From Flavobacteriaceae bacterium (GTDB lineage: Bacteria > Bacteroidota > Bacteroidia > Flavobacteriales > Flavobacteriaceae): a stretch of 64,000 bases of DNA. Positions 36,894 to 45,382 of this stretch are shown here, one piece after another; positions within the stretch are counted from its first letter, which is position 1, and the number at the start of each line of letters is the position of its first letter. The stretch spans positions 434,001-498,000 of the forward strand of contig JANQNQ010000008.1 in NCBI GenBank assembly GCA_028279515.1, given 5' to 3'. A model generated the notes under the pieces. The model did no database searches, was not told the origin of the DNA, and worked only from the letters and a program-made list of their open reading frames with translations. The translations under genes were made by a program, and so were the position numbers.

Positions 36894-38064
36894 CGTCTTC
36901 AGTGATTTGTTGGTTATACAAATTGGCAGCAAAATCAAAACCGCGTTCAGTCATCGACCACATATTACCATGAAGGGTAACATAGTTTTGATCCACCAAT
37001 TTTTGCAAGGACTTTCGTGTGAATCCTTGAAAGTCATTCAAAATCCTGATGGCGTGCGGATGCGTAATGTCTTCGTGTGTTTTCGCAATGTCGTACATAA
37101 ACGACAGTGTTTTATGTAGCTTCAGGTCATTACGGTTCTTTCGAAAGCGAATCTCTCTGAAAAGGAGTCCGCGACTCGGAGAAAAGATAAATGAAAAAAT
37201 GACAAACACGGCGGCAACTAAGACAATTACGGGTCCGGTTGAAAGGTTGTTTTGCGTGGCACTTATGGCGGTTCCGAAGATGCCAGAGAAGGCACCAAAG
37301 ATGGCAGCCAAAATGACCATAACTCCTAAACTGTTCGTCCATTGTCTAGCGGCTGCTGCTGGAGCTAACAGCATAGCACTCATCAAAACCACGCCTACCG
37401 TTTGTAATCCCAACACAATGGCCAATACAATAAAGCTGGTGATCAAAATATCAATAAACTTGGTGTTGAAACCAAGTGTTTTTGTGTAGTCGGCATCAAA
37501 TAAAAGGATCTTGAATTCCTTCCAAAAAAGCAAGAGCACAAAAAGACATATTCCGGTGACGATGGCCATCAACCAAACATCGCTTTCGACCAGCGTAGCG
37601 GCCTGTCCAAAGAGGTATTTGTCCAACCCAGCTTGATTGGCATTGGGTTGTTTTTGGATGAAGGTAAGCAGTAACATTCCGAAGCCAAAGAAAAGGGACA
37701 GAATCAATCCAAGTGCCGTGTCTGATTTCAAATGTGTTTTGTTGATGATACCTCGAATCCAAAAGCTTCCTATCAAACCGCTGATCAAAGCACCCAGTAA
37801 TAACACATTGCTATCCTTGATACCAGTAATCAGAAAAGCAATGGCGATTCCTGGCAATGCAGCATGCGAAATGGCATCGCCCAAAAGACTTTGTTTTCTA
37901 AGCACGGCAAAACTTCCCAACATACCACAAATGGCCCCCAAAATAGCGGTGCCCAACGTAATGGTACGAAGGGTGTAGTCAGTGAAGACGAGTTCTATGT
38001 ATTCGATTAAGTCGATGGTCTCTTTCTTTGGTTCTTTTCGGTAGCCTTGATGAGATTCCTGCAT
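36886..38064 (-). CDS. Metal ABC transporter permease (first) with C-terminal winged-helix-like domain
   Basis: An ABC-3 family permease paired with the next gene; the two form the membrane channel of the importer. Family segments are FAVLRKQSLLGDAISHAALPGIAIAF and VGVVLMSAMLLAPAAAARQW. After the membrane part, about residues 285-392 are soluble, with LQKLVDQNYVTLHGNMWSMT and ERGFDFA giving a winged-helix-like pattern, as in its partner. The start is uncertain: the ATG at 38062-38064 and a TTG at 38080-38082 both lie inside a REP-like palindrome, so the first 10 or so residues (MQESHQGYRK) are repeat-derived. Another non-ATG start closer to TIDLIEYIELVF is possible. Confidence 0.87.
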   Translation of the reverse strand: MQESHQGYRKEPKKETIDLIEYIELVFTDYTLRTITLGTAILGAICGMLGSFAVLRKQSLLGDAISHAALPGIAIAFLITGIKDSNVLLLGALISGLIGSFWIRGIINKTHLKSDTALGLILSLFFGFGMLLLTFIQKQPNANQAGLDKYLFGQAATLVESDVWLMAIVTGICLFVLLLFWKEFKILLFDADYTKTLGFNTKFIDILITSFIVLAIVLGLQTVGVVLMSAMLLAPAAAARQWTNSLGVMVILAAIFGAFSGIFGTAISATQNNLSTGPVIVLVAAVFVIFSFIFSPSRGLLFREIRFRKNRNDLKLHKTLSFMYDIAKTHEDITHPHAIRILNDFQGFTRKSLQKLVDQNYVTLHGNMWSMTERGFDFAANLYNQQITEDDE

Positions 38065-38078
38065 TCGCAGGAATGACA
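38052..38078. repeat. REP-like palindrome at the 5' end of the permease gene
   Basis: GATTCCTGC-ATTC-GCAGGAATGAC pairs ATTCCTGC with GCAGGAAT over a 4-nt loop. It is the same family as 6179-6206. It overlaps the annotated beginning of the first permease. Confidence 0.65.
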
Positions 38079-38106
38079 CCAATAACTAGCAACTAATAAC
38101 TAATAA

Positions 38107-38847
38107 CTACTGCTGTACACTTACTTTATAATTAATACCATAGGTCTTGGTGAGGTTGTCATCGTTAAAGATGTCCTTTACCGGGCCTGTGGCGATCTTC
38201 TTCACATTCAGAAAGGTAACCCAATCAAAATATTCGGGAACAGTCTGTAGGTCGTGGTGAACGACAATAACTGTTTTTCCAGCTTTTCTGAGTTCCTTTA
38301 AAATATTGATGATGGCCTTTTCAGTAGTGGCATCTACGCCTTGAAACGGTTCATCCATAAAATAGATCGAAGCATTTTGCACCAAGGCTCTTGCCAAAAA
38401 GATGCGCTGTTGTTGTCCGCCCGAAAGCTGACTGATTTGCCGATTTTTAAACGCCAACATGCCTACTTTCTCGAGTGCTTCGAGTGCTGCCTTTTTTTCA
38501 CGTTGTCTGGGACGCTTGATCCAACCGAGACTACCATAGGTGCCCATCATCACTACATCTAAGGCGGTTGTCGGAAAATCCCAATCCACACTTCCTTTTT
38601 GGGGCACGTAAGCCACTAACGAACGTTGATCTTCATACGGCTTACCATAGATACTGATACTGCCAGCAATCGGTTTAAGGATGCCTAAAATTGCTTTGAT
38701 CAGCGTCGATTTTCCGGCGCCATTGGGTCCCACAATGGCCATCAAAACACCTTCAGGAATCTCGAGGTCGATATCCCAAAGTACCGGCTTGTAATTATAC
38801 GCGACGGTAAGGTCATCTACTTGTACTGCGGTTTTTTTCTGGCCCAT
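38107..38847 (-). CDS. Metal ABC transporter ATP-binding protein
   Basis: The ATPase of the metal importer (246 residues from the ATG at 38845-38847; an ATG at 38878-38880 would add 11 polar residues from what looks like intergenic filler). All motifs are present: Walker [12 protein letters not shown]-loop YVPQKG, signature LSGGQQQR, Walker [13 protein letters not shown] and switch His in VVHHDLQTV. The sequence resembles the ZnuC/MntB/TroB group. Upstream is the binding-protein gene (about 80 bases) and downstream are the two permeases. Confidence 0.93.
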   Translation of the reverse strand: MGQKKTAVQVDDLTVAYNYKPVLWDIDLEIPEGVLMAIVGPNGAGKSTLIKAILGILKPIAGSISIYGKPYEDQRSLVAYVPQKGSVDWDFPTTALDVVMMGTYGSLGWIKRPRQREKKAALEALEKVGMLAFKNRQISQLSGGQQQRIFLARALVQNASIYFMDEPFQGVDATTEKAIINILKELRKAGKTVIVVHHDLQTVPEYFDWVTFLNVKKIATGPVKDIFNDDNLTKTYGINYKVSVQQ

Positions 38848-38926
38848 TGTTTCTAGTCTTTGGTCGTTGGTTTTTTCCATACACCGTAACTTTAGTGAAG
38901 GTGTAGTCTTTGATTTTTAGAAAAAG

Positions 38927-39841
38927 CTATTTTAAAGCATCAATGATGGTATTCACGTTGTATCTAAACATCCCCAGATAGGTGCCTTCAACGGTTTTGG
39001 CGTCACCCAAAGCGTCAGAGTATAGCGTGCCGCCAATGGTCACTTCGTGGCCTTTTGACTTTACGGCTGCTTGTAATGCTTCGATCGTACGTTTCGGTAC
39101 TGAACTCTCAACAAAAATGGCCTTCACTTGTTTTTCCATGATGAAGGCAGCAAGTTTTTGCACATCTTGCACACCGGCTTCCGTGGCGGTTGAAAGGCCT
39201 TGTAAACCGACCACTTCAAATTCATAGGCCTTTCCGAAGTAATTAAACGCGTCGTGCGCTGTCACTAAAATTCTTTTTTCCTGCTGAAGGGTTTCGATCT
39301 TCGTTTGGATCTCACTTTCTAAACTTGTCAATTCTTGAAGATACTTCTGGTAGTTTTCTTCATAAAAGGAAGCATTTTCAGCATCATTCTCCTTCAACTT
39401 TTCAGTCACGTAACCGGCTACCTGCTTCCAATAGCCAATGTTGAACCAGATGTGGGGGTCGTAATTGGACTGAAAGTATTCAGAACCAATCAAAGTGCTC
39501 TTATCCACCACGTCGCTAACGGCCATCGTATTAATGTCCTGGCGACGCATTTTTTGAAAAACTTCTTCCAACTTCCCTTCAAGATGAAGTCCGTTATAAA
39601 AGATCACATCCGCATTGGCAAGTTTGGTCACATCCCCTTCGCTGGCTTTGTACAAGTGCGGGTCGACACCGCTTCCCATCAATCCTTGGACGTGAATTTT
39701 GTCACCACCAATGTTTTTAACCAAGTCGGTGATCATGGTAGTTGTAGTAACCACGTTTAGTTTCCCGTCTTCGTTTTTTGCGTCTTTTTTACAGCCGATC
39801 AAGATGGTTGCAAACAATAGGATGGTAAAGATTCTTTTCAT
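38927..39841 (-). CDS. TroA/ZnuA-type metal-binding lipoprotein of ABC importer
   Basis: A 304-residue solute-binding protein with a lipobox (ATILIGC, Cys 17). Metal ligands can be placed by motif: H62 in SGVDPHLYK, H130 in NYDPHIWF, H196 in VTAHDAFNYF and D276 in LYSDALGD. This three-His-plus-Asp set matches TroA-type proteins (Zn and Mn); Mn-specific relatives usually have Glu in the third position. There is no His-rich loop as in ZnuA. It is 11 bases downstream of a TonB receptor in the dtxR-led operon, so the metal probably crosses both membranes through this operon's products. Confidence 0.93.
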   Translation of the reverse strand: MKRIFTILLFATILIGCKKDAKNEDGKLNVVTTTTMITDLVKNIGGDKIHVQGLMGSGVDPHLYKASEGDVTKLANADVIFYNGLHLEGKLEEVFQKMRRQDINTMAVSDVVDKSTLIGSEYFQSNYDPHIWFNIGYWKQVAGYVTEKLKENDAENASFYEENYQKYLQELTSLESEIQTKIETLQQEKRILVTAHDAFNYFGKAYEFEVVGLQGLSTATEAGVQDVQKLAAFIMEKQVKAIFVESSVPKRTIEALQAAVKSKGHEVTIGGTLYSDALGDAKTVEGTYLGMFRYNVNTIIDALK

Positions 39842-39852
39842 GTATAGTTTTA

Positions 39853-42114
39853 TTAATTCAGCGTATATCGCAATCCAAAAAACATTCTTCTTCCTTGGTT
39901 AGGTGCATATACATATGATGGATCAAAAGTCAATGCATACGGATTGTCTGCCGTTGGCACTACATTGCCCTGGGTGTCAAATTGTACGTTTTCATCAAAG
40001 GGGTCATCAGCTCTTGCAATGATAAATGGGTTGCCTCGATTGGGTGTCCAATTCAGGAGGTTCTTTACGCCACCATAGACTTCAAAATTATCGATGCCAT
40101 CATAGGTGAGTTGAATGTTCTGAATACTCCAAGTCGGCGAATACTCATCTCTTGGATCTAGCGGTCCTAACAATGGTAATCGCATGGGGCCATAAACATT
40201 TCCAGTATAATCGATAGTGAGGTCGTGCTTATAATTTTTGTACGAAAGCGCCCAGGTTCCCGTAAATCGCTCTGTTAAGATTTGACGCTGACGTTGTCCG
40301 TTTTCGGTTTGCGAAACATCTTGTACCGTGGCCCCGACCAATACTTTGATACCACTGGCGATGATGGCATCAACGTTCATACTAACTCCTTTAGAAGTGG
40401 CATGTCCGTTAAGGTTATCATAGATGATTTGATTGGGGTTGGTATCGTAATCGGGCAAGATCAAGTTGTTGAAATAGGTATACCATGCCGAAGCGTCCAA
40501 ACCGATGATCATACCGCTTTTGGTATAAAACTTCTTTAGGTAATTGACATTGATGTTATACGAACGTTCTGGTTTCAGAGCTTCAGCAATGATCACGTCT
40601 CGCGCACCAGTGAGAGCTGCATGCTCTTCGGTAAACAGGTTGACCACTCTAAATCCAGTTCCTGCATTGACCCGAAAGATATCGCTGTCGGTTGGCTTAA
40701 ACTTGTATGCAAATCTCGGTGTTAGAATATTGCCATGGCGACTGTCATAATCATAACGAAGTCCGACTAGCATTTCATGTCGCTTGTTGAACGCAATCTC
40801 ATCTTGAATAAAGACTGAAGGGATGGTCACTTCGTCAGCGTTCAACGTTGCTGGTGTATTATCATTGTAAAAGTTATAACGAGCCGCAACCCCAAATAGA
40901 AGGTCATGTTTTTCTAGCGACTTGTCCCAAGTGAGTTGCCCAAAACCAATACGCTGCTGCGCTAGGTAAGGGGTGTCACCATAGACCGAATTTTGGTCGT
41001 GATCGGTATACGAAAACTGTAAGAACATCTTTTCCTTAATTGGAAGTTGGTAGTTTCCGAGAATCTCGAAGCGTTTGGTATAGATGCTTTCTCCATATAC
41101 TTCGTTTCCGCCTCTAAAGCTTTTGTTCCATTGTAGTTCACCGCCCCAACGATCTTCATAAAAGAAACGTCCGGCTAGTGAGAGCTTTCGATTGTCTTTT
41201 CGTTTAAAATCCCACTTCTGAAACACTGAAATTCGATCTTGCAGGGTCACGTCCGTGAAATTGTCATTGTTATCGTCGATCGGATTGCTGTAGTTGTAAT
41301 AATTAACGCCCATTAATAGGGTAGACTTCTTTCCTATATCGGATTTGAATCCGACATCGAGGTTTGTCTCTCCCCAATCAGTGGTATAGCTATCCGCAAA
41401 AAATAGAGGTGCGTGTTCGGGTCGTTTGGTGATCACATTGATAAGGCCTCCAACAGCCTCGCTTCCATAAAGAGAAGATGCCGGTCCTTTAACGATCTCG
41501 ACCTGTTCGATCAAGGAATTCGGAATCCCCGATAAACCATAAACCGTCGACAATCCGCTAACAATCGGCATCCCGTCGATCATCACCAAAGTATAGGGCC
41601 CTTCGAGTCCGTTGATGTGAATGTCTCCAGTATTACACACGTTGCAATTTAGCTGTGGTCGAACTCCGTTAACATTTTGAAGGGCATCAAAAATATTGGG
41701 AGTTGGGTTCTTTTTTAAGAAAGCAGGGGAGTAGACCTCTACTGGCACCGGACTCTCCAATCGGGAAACAGGTTTCAAGGTTCCGCTGATGACCACTTCG
41801 TCCAGGCTTTCGCTCTCGAGTAATTCGAAATTGAGCTGTACGTCCTTGTTGGAGATGGTCACCGTTTTTGATTCACTTCTGTATCCGGTGAACGAGGCAA
41901 TTACTATGTAGGTCCCCGGTGCCAACGATTCGATTGAATAACGACCGTCAATGTCAGAAACTGCTCCTTTTTTGGCTCCTTTCACATAAATATTGGCGAA
42001 GGCCATGACATCACCCGAACCTGACACCGTGCCCGATAAACGATAGGAATCTTGCCCCGAAACCATGGCAGAGAATAAGAGGAAGATATATAGTAAAAAA
42101 CTAAGCTTTTTCAT
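39853..42114 (-). CDS. TonB-dependent receptor of the metal-uptake operon
   Basis: 753 residues with a signal peptide (about 1-20, ending MVSGQ), a carboxypeptidase-regulatory-like domain (about 22-105) and a plug with PYTLVMIDGMPIVSG and IEQVEIVKGPASSLYGSEA. The plug also contains NCNVCNTGDIHING, where two Cys (CxxC) sit near the ligand-facing surface. The barrel ends RRMFFGLRYTLN. It resembles CirA/BtuB-like receptors. The start overlaps the dtxR stop by 14 bases and the binding-protein gene follows 11 bases on, so it should import the metal, or a metal complex, used by the ABC system. The metal is undetermined (Mn, Fe or Zn). Confidence 0.92.
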   Translation of the reverse strand: MKKLSFLLYIFLLFSAMVSGQDSYRLSGTVSGSGDVMAFANIYVKGAKKGAVSDIDGRYSIESLAPGTYIVIASFTGYRSESKTVTISNKDVQLNFELLESESLDEVVISGTLKPVSRLESPVPVEVYSPAFLKKNPTPNIFDALQNVNGVRPQLNCNVCNTGDIHINGLEGPYTLVMIDGMPIVSGLSTVYGLSGIPNSLIEQVEIVKGPASSLYGSEAVGGLINVITKRPEHAPLFFADSYTTDWGETNLDVGFKSDIGKKSTLLMGVNYYNYSNPIDDNNDNFTDVTLQDRISVFQKWDFKRKDNRKLSLAGRFFYEDRWGGELQWNKSFRGGNEVYGESIYTKRFEILGNYQLPIKEKMFLQFSYTDHDQNSVYGDTPYLAQQRIGFGQLTWDKSLEKHDLLFGVAARYNFYNDNTPATLNADEVTIPSVFIQDEIAFNKRHEMLVGLRYDYDSRHGNILTPRFAYKFKPTDSDIFRVNAGTGFRVVNLFTEEHAALTGARDVIIAEALKPERSYNINVNYLKKFYTKSGMIIGLDASAWYTYFNNLILPDYDTNPNQIIYDNLNGHATSKGVSMNVDAIIASGIKVLVGATVQDVSQTENGQRQRQILTERFTGTWALSYKNYKHDLTIDYTGNVYGPMRLPLLGPLDPRDEYSPTWSIQNIQLTYDGIDNFEVYGGVKNLLNWTPNRGNPFIIARADDPFDENVQFDTQGNVVPTADNPYALTFDPSYVYAPNQGRRMFFGLRYTLN

Positions 42115-42760
42115 TTACGTAGATCGTATTCGTAAAGTCTTGATTTAACAATAAGGTGTTGCCATCAAGTTTTATTTGGGTCATTTTGTTTTTTTCAAAT
42201 TGCTTGATGATAGTCAGCTCAGCACCATTGATGAGTCCATTATCGGCACAAAAGTCAAAGAACTCTTTGTCATCGCTCATCAATCTTGAAATGACATAGG
42301 TGGTTCCTTCTTCAGTTTCAGAAAGTACAATCGAAGAATCTGTTGTGGTGATCTCTCCATGTTCATTTGGGATCGGGTCGCCATGTGGATCAAACTTCGG
42401 ATGGCCCAAAAACTCACTGATCTTGTTGGCCATGAAGTCAGACGTCTGATGCTCAAGAAATTCGGCTTCGCGATGAATTTCATGCAAAGACATGTCAAAC
42501 AATTTGAAAAGTAGCGACTCCCAAAGACGGTGTTTTCTAATCACATTCAGGGCCATTTTATTGCCCTTTTCGGTCAATTTTAGCTCCTGATACTTTTCGT
42601 AGTGTAAAAGATCTTTCAGTGCTAGTTTTTTTGCCATATCTGTGGCTGCAGCATTCGAAATCTTCAATTTTTTGGCAATGCTTCCGGGTTTGGTATCCCC
42701 ATCATGTTGCATCCTAAATTGATAGATGGCCTTTACAAAGTTCTCGATTGCAATAGACAT
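42101..42760 (-). CDS. DtxR/MntR family metal-dependent repressor heading the uptake operon
   Basis: 219 residues from the ATG at 42758-42760. The N-terminal winged helix (residues 1-70, with SNAAATDMAKKLA as recognition helix) is followed by a dimerisation domain with intact metal ligands: H77, H96, E100, E103 and H104 in HRLWESLL and HEIHREAEFLEH. A DPHGDPIP turn and a C-terminal FeoA-like SH3 domain (about 145-215) follow. A frame from 42838 is excluded because the promoter -7 element (42805-42812) and operator lie within it. By family knowledge, the metal-loaded dimer represses uptake genes. It is first in the operon dtxR-TonB receptor-binding protein-ATPase-two permeases. Confidence 0.92.
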   Translation of the reverse strand: MSIAIENFVKAIYQFRMQHDGDTKPGSIAKKLKISNAAATDMAKKLALKDLLHYEKYQELKLTEKGNKMALNVIRKHRLWESLLFKLFDMSLHEIHREAEFLEHQTSDFMANKISEFLGHPKFDPHGDPIPNEHGEITTTDSSIVLSETEEGTTYVISRLMSDDKEFFDFCADNGLINGAELTIIKQFEKNKMTQIKLDGNTLLLNQDFTNTIYVNEKA

Positions 42761-42780
42761 TTTTATTTCCTTTAAATTAA

Positions 42781-42834
42781 ATTTAAGTATACTTAAATAT
42801 TTTACAAAGGTAACTAAAATTTCCTTTTTTGCAA
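42781..42834 (-). promoter_or_regulatory. Promoter and DtxR-type operator of the metal-uptake operon
   Basis: Minus strand: TTG (42834-42832), 19-nt spacer, TACCTTTG (42812-42805), a close match to the Bacteroidota promoter. Immediately downstream is an 18-bp perfect palindrome ATTTAAGTATACTTAAAT (42781-42798) that covers the predicted start of transcription (about 42800). Its form resembles DtxR/MntR operators (TTTAgg-type arms about a central dyad). Binding there would block the whole operon. The divergent S9 peptidase gene starts at 42916. Confidence 0.82.
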
Positions 42835-42915
42835 TCATCCTCAGTATTTTAAGATTTTTTGAAACTTTTAGTATGTATCTTTAATGTCATTTTCAACAAC
42901 AGACAAACACAACTC

Positions 42916-44955
42916 ATGAAAAAAGTATACGTATTCGTCTTGGCGACCTTGGCGTTTCAGCTAGCAGCAGGTCAATCTCAAAAATCAGTCTTAAAGGATC
43001 TAGACATCTTTGAATTAGAGTATGCCTCTGACCCTCAAATTTCACCTAACGGAAGGCAAGTGGTATACAAACGAAACGGTTTTGATATTATGAAGGATCG
43101 CTCGAAAGCGAGTCTTTGGATCATTAATACCGATGGGAGCAATCATCAAAAACTAACGCAGCGCGAAGTCGGAGAATCTTCAGCGCGCTGGTCGCCGACC
43201 GGAGACCGCATCGCGTTTACTAGTCGAACTGATGAAGGATCTGAATTGTATATGTATTGGACTTCAAACGGAGCTTTGGCGCGTGTTTCTCAACTTGAAA
43301 AATCACCAGGTTCATTGACATGGTCGCCAGACGGAAAATGGCTGGCCTTCACAATGAAGGTAGCGGCCAAACCGCCAGTGATTGTAAAAGGTCCTAAGAA
43401 ACCTAAAGGTGCCAAGTGGGCAGATTCACCAAGAATTACGGATCGTCTAAAACACGAAGCTGATGGGTCGGGGTATATCGCTCCGGGCTTCACGCATATT
43501 TTTGTGATTCCAGCCGATGGTGGTTCACCAAGGCAAATCACTTCGGGAGATTTCAACCATGGAGGAAGCCTTTCTTGGACTCCTGATGGTAGTGCTATTT
43601 ATTTTTCGGCCAATAGGGTTGAAGATTGGGAATATCGTTTCCGCAACAGCGAAATATACAAAGTGAATGTTTCCACAGGTAAGATCGACGCACTCACTGA
43701 TCGTAACGGACCTGATTATAGCCCAAAAGTTTCCCCTAACGGAAAACAAATTGCCTATCTAGGTTTTGAGGATAAAGTACAGGCATTCCAGGTGCGAAAA
43801 CTACAGATTATGAATGCTGATGGAAGCAACAAACGCACAATTTCGAACAATCTAGATCGAAGTGTTTACGACCCCGTTTGGGATGCCGACGGAAAAGGAC
43901 TGTACATTAGCTATGACGATAAAGGAAATAGTAAGATCGCTCATATTTCCCTTTCGGGGAAGGTCACCAAATTAGCTGATAATATGGGAGGCACCTCTTT
44001 GGGACGTCCGTATGCAGGCGGCTCTTTTAGTGTCAACAAAAAAGGTGATGTGGCCTTTACACAATCACGCCCAAGTTACCCTGGTGAGGTGGCTTATTTC
44101 ACTAAAAAACAAAAGCGCCCAAGATTGCTGACACATCTCAATGAAGACCTGTTCTCACATCGTGAGTTAGGGAAAGTAGAGGAGGTTTGGTACAAATCTT
44201 CGGTCGATGGAAGAGACATTCAAGGGTGGATCGTGAAGCCTCCTTTTTATCAAGAAGGGAAGAAGTATCCATTGCTTATCGAGAATCATGGCGGACCGAT
44301 TTTAAATTACGGAGATCGTTTTTCTGCGGAAATTCAGTTGTATGCGGCATCGGGCTATTTGGTGTTTTATCCCAATCCACGTGGAAGTACCAGTTATGGT
44401 GAAGAATTCGGAAATCTGCTGTACAACAATTATCCAGGGGAAGACTATAACGATGTGATGGATGGGGTTGATCACTTACTGTCCAAAGGATTGATCGACA
44501 AAGACCAATTATACGTAACTGGTGGAAGCGCCGGAGGTATCATGACCGCCTGGATCATCGGAAAGAACAATCGATTTAAGGCAGCCGTTGTGGCTAAACC
44601 TGTGATGAATTGGATCAGTAAGACTTTGGTGGCCGACAACTATTATGGCTATGCCAACAGTCGCTACCCAGGGCAACCTTGGGAGAATTTTGAGGGTTAT
44701 TGGAAATTCTCACCGATATCATTGGTAGGAAACATTGAGACGCCAACCATGGTTATGGTAGGGTTGAACGACTTGCGTACGCCACCTTCAGAAGCCAAGC
44801 AATTGTATCACGCATTAAAACTTAGAAAGATCGAAACCGTATTGGTAGAGATTCCTGGCGCTTCACACGGTATAGCACGTAGACCGAGTCAGTTGATCAC
44901 CAAAGTAGCACATACCTTGGCTTGGTTTGAGAAGTTTAGGAATCCGGAGAAATAA
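42916..44955 (+). CDS. S9 family (prolyl oligopeptidase/DPP-like) peptidase, secreted
   Basis: 679 residues from the ATG at 42916, with a signal peptide (about 1-20, MKKVYVFVLATLAF...AAGQ); the frame from 42859 places 19 residues before it and is unlikely. An N-terminal WD40-like beta-propeller (about 30-400) has repeated S-P-x-G/D-x3-A-F/Y motifs such as ARWSPTGDRIAFTSR and LTWSPDGKWLAFTM. The C-terminal alpha/beta hydrolase has Ser in TGGSAGGIMTAW, Asp in GLNDLRTPPSEAKQ and His in IPGASHGIAR, a complete S9 triad. It likely cleaves peptides in the periplasm. It is convergent with the small Feo gene, only 15 bases away. Confidence 0.93.
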   Translation: MKKVYVFVLATLAFQLAAGQSQKSVLKDLDIFELEYASDPQISPNGRQVVYKRNGFDIMKDRSKASLWIINTDGSNHQKLTQREVGESSARWSPTGDRIAFTSRTDEGSELYMYWTSNGALARVSQLEKSPGSLTWSPDGKWLAFTMKVAAKPPVIVKGPKKPKGAKWADSPRITDRLKHEADGSGYIAPGFTHIFVIPADGGSPRQITSGDFNHGGSLSWTPDGSAIYFSANRVEDWEYRFRNSEIYKVNVSTGKIDALTDRNGPDYSPKVSPNGKQIAYLGFEDKVQAFQVRKLQIMNADGSNKRTISNNLDRSVYDPVWDADGKGLYISYDDKGNSKIAHISLSGKVTKLADNMGGTSLGRPYAGGSFSVNKKGDVAFTQSRPSYPGEVAYFTKKQKRPRLLTHLNEDLFSHRELGKVEEVWYKSSVDGRDIQGWIVKPPFYQEGKKYPLLIENHGGPILNYGDRFSAEIQLYAASGYLVFYPNPRGSTSYGEEFGNLLYNNYPGEDYNDVMDGVDHLLSKGLIDKDQLYVTGGSAGGIMTAWIIGKNNRFKAAVVAKPVMNWISKTLVADNYYGYANSRYPGQPWENFEGYWKFSPISLVGNIETPTMVMVGLNDLRTPPSEAKQLYHALKLRKIETVLVEIPGASHGIARRPSQLITKVAHTLAWFEKFRNPEK

Positions 44956-44970
44956 AATAGAAGAGAAAAT

Positions 44971-45123
44971 TTAATCACACCCACAGCCATCAGATCCACA
45001 GGATTTGGTGGTTTTCTTTTTTTTGCCGCCAAGAAATGCAGGCTTCCAGATAAACTTGGTTATCAAAAAACCAACAGCGATTGCAAAAGTAATAATGACT
45101 AAGATGTTCTGTACAGTATCCAT
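44971..45123 (-). CDS. FeoB-associated Cys-rich membrane protein (50 residues)
   Basis: A short gene easily missed by size. The protein starts MDTVQNILVI, has one membrane helix (about residues 5-24), a basic stretch (GGKKKKTTK) and ends SCGSDGCGCD, a Cys-rich tail typical of FeoB-associated Cys-rich membrane proteins (FeoB_associated). These are thought to partner FeoB, possibly in the role of FeoC. The ATG at 45121-45123 and TAA at 44971-44973 are clear. It lies on the same strand as feoA-feoB and 259 bases downstream of feoB, separated by a repeat element that probably inserted into the operon. Confidence 0.8.
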   Translation of the reverse strand: MDTVQNILVIITFAIAVGFLITKFIWKPAFLGGKKKKTTKSCGSDGCGCD

Positions 45124-45183
45124 AGGTGTTGTGTCGTGTAAAGATACGAATTACTTACTTAGAAGCTGAATCGAACTCTAATT

Positions 45184-45356
45184 TTAGCTCCCCTCTTTGA
45201 TTGAAGAGGGGAATGAATTCCGAAGCTGCAGGCTTTGGAAGAAAGGGGAGTTTGTTGCTCTGTTTTAAACATTCCAGTGCAAACGTCACAGAACCCTCCG
45301 TCTTCATTCCTTCGGACTGAATCCACCTCCCTTTCAAAAAGGGAGGAGCTATAATT
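45184..45356. repeat. Inverted-repeat (MITE-like) element between feoB and its small partner
   Basis: Imperfect terminal inverted repeats of about 50 bases face inward: TAGCTCCCCTCTTT on the left and TATAGCTCCTCCCTTTTT (read on the opposite strand) on the right, each carrying an inner hairpin (CCCCTCTT-N6-AAGAGGGG at 45190-45211 and CTCCCTTT-N4-AAAGGGAG near 45330-45350). A shared ATTC-GTCCGAAG-like part lies inward. No coding capacity. A related element is at 16564-16665. Confidence 0.6.
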
Positions 45357-45382
45357 TTTGTTCACTTGTAACCTCCAATCTG

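Noticed and set aside
42761-42838. Longer start for the DtxR gene
   Set aside because: The extension contains the promoter -7 box and the operator palindrome, so it would not be on the message.
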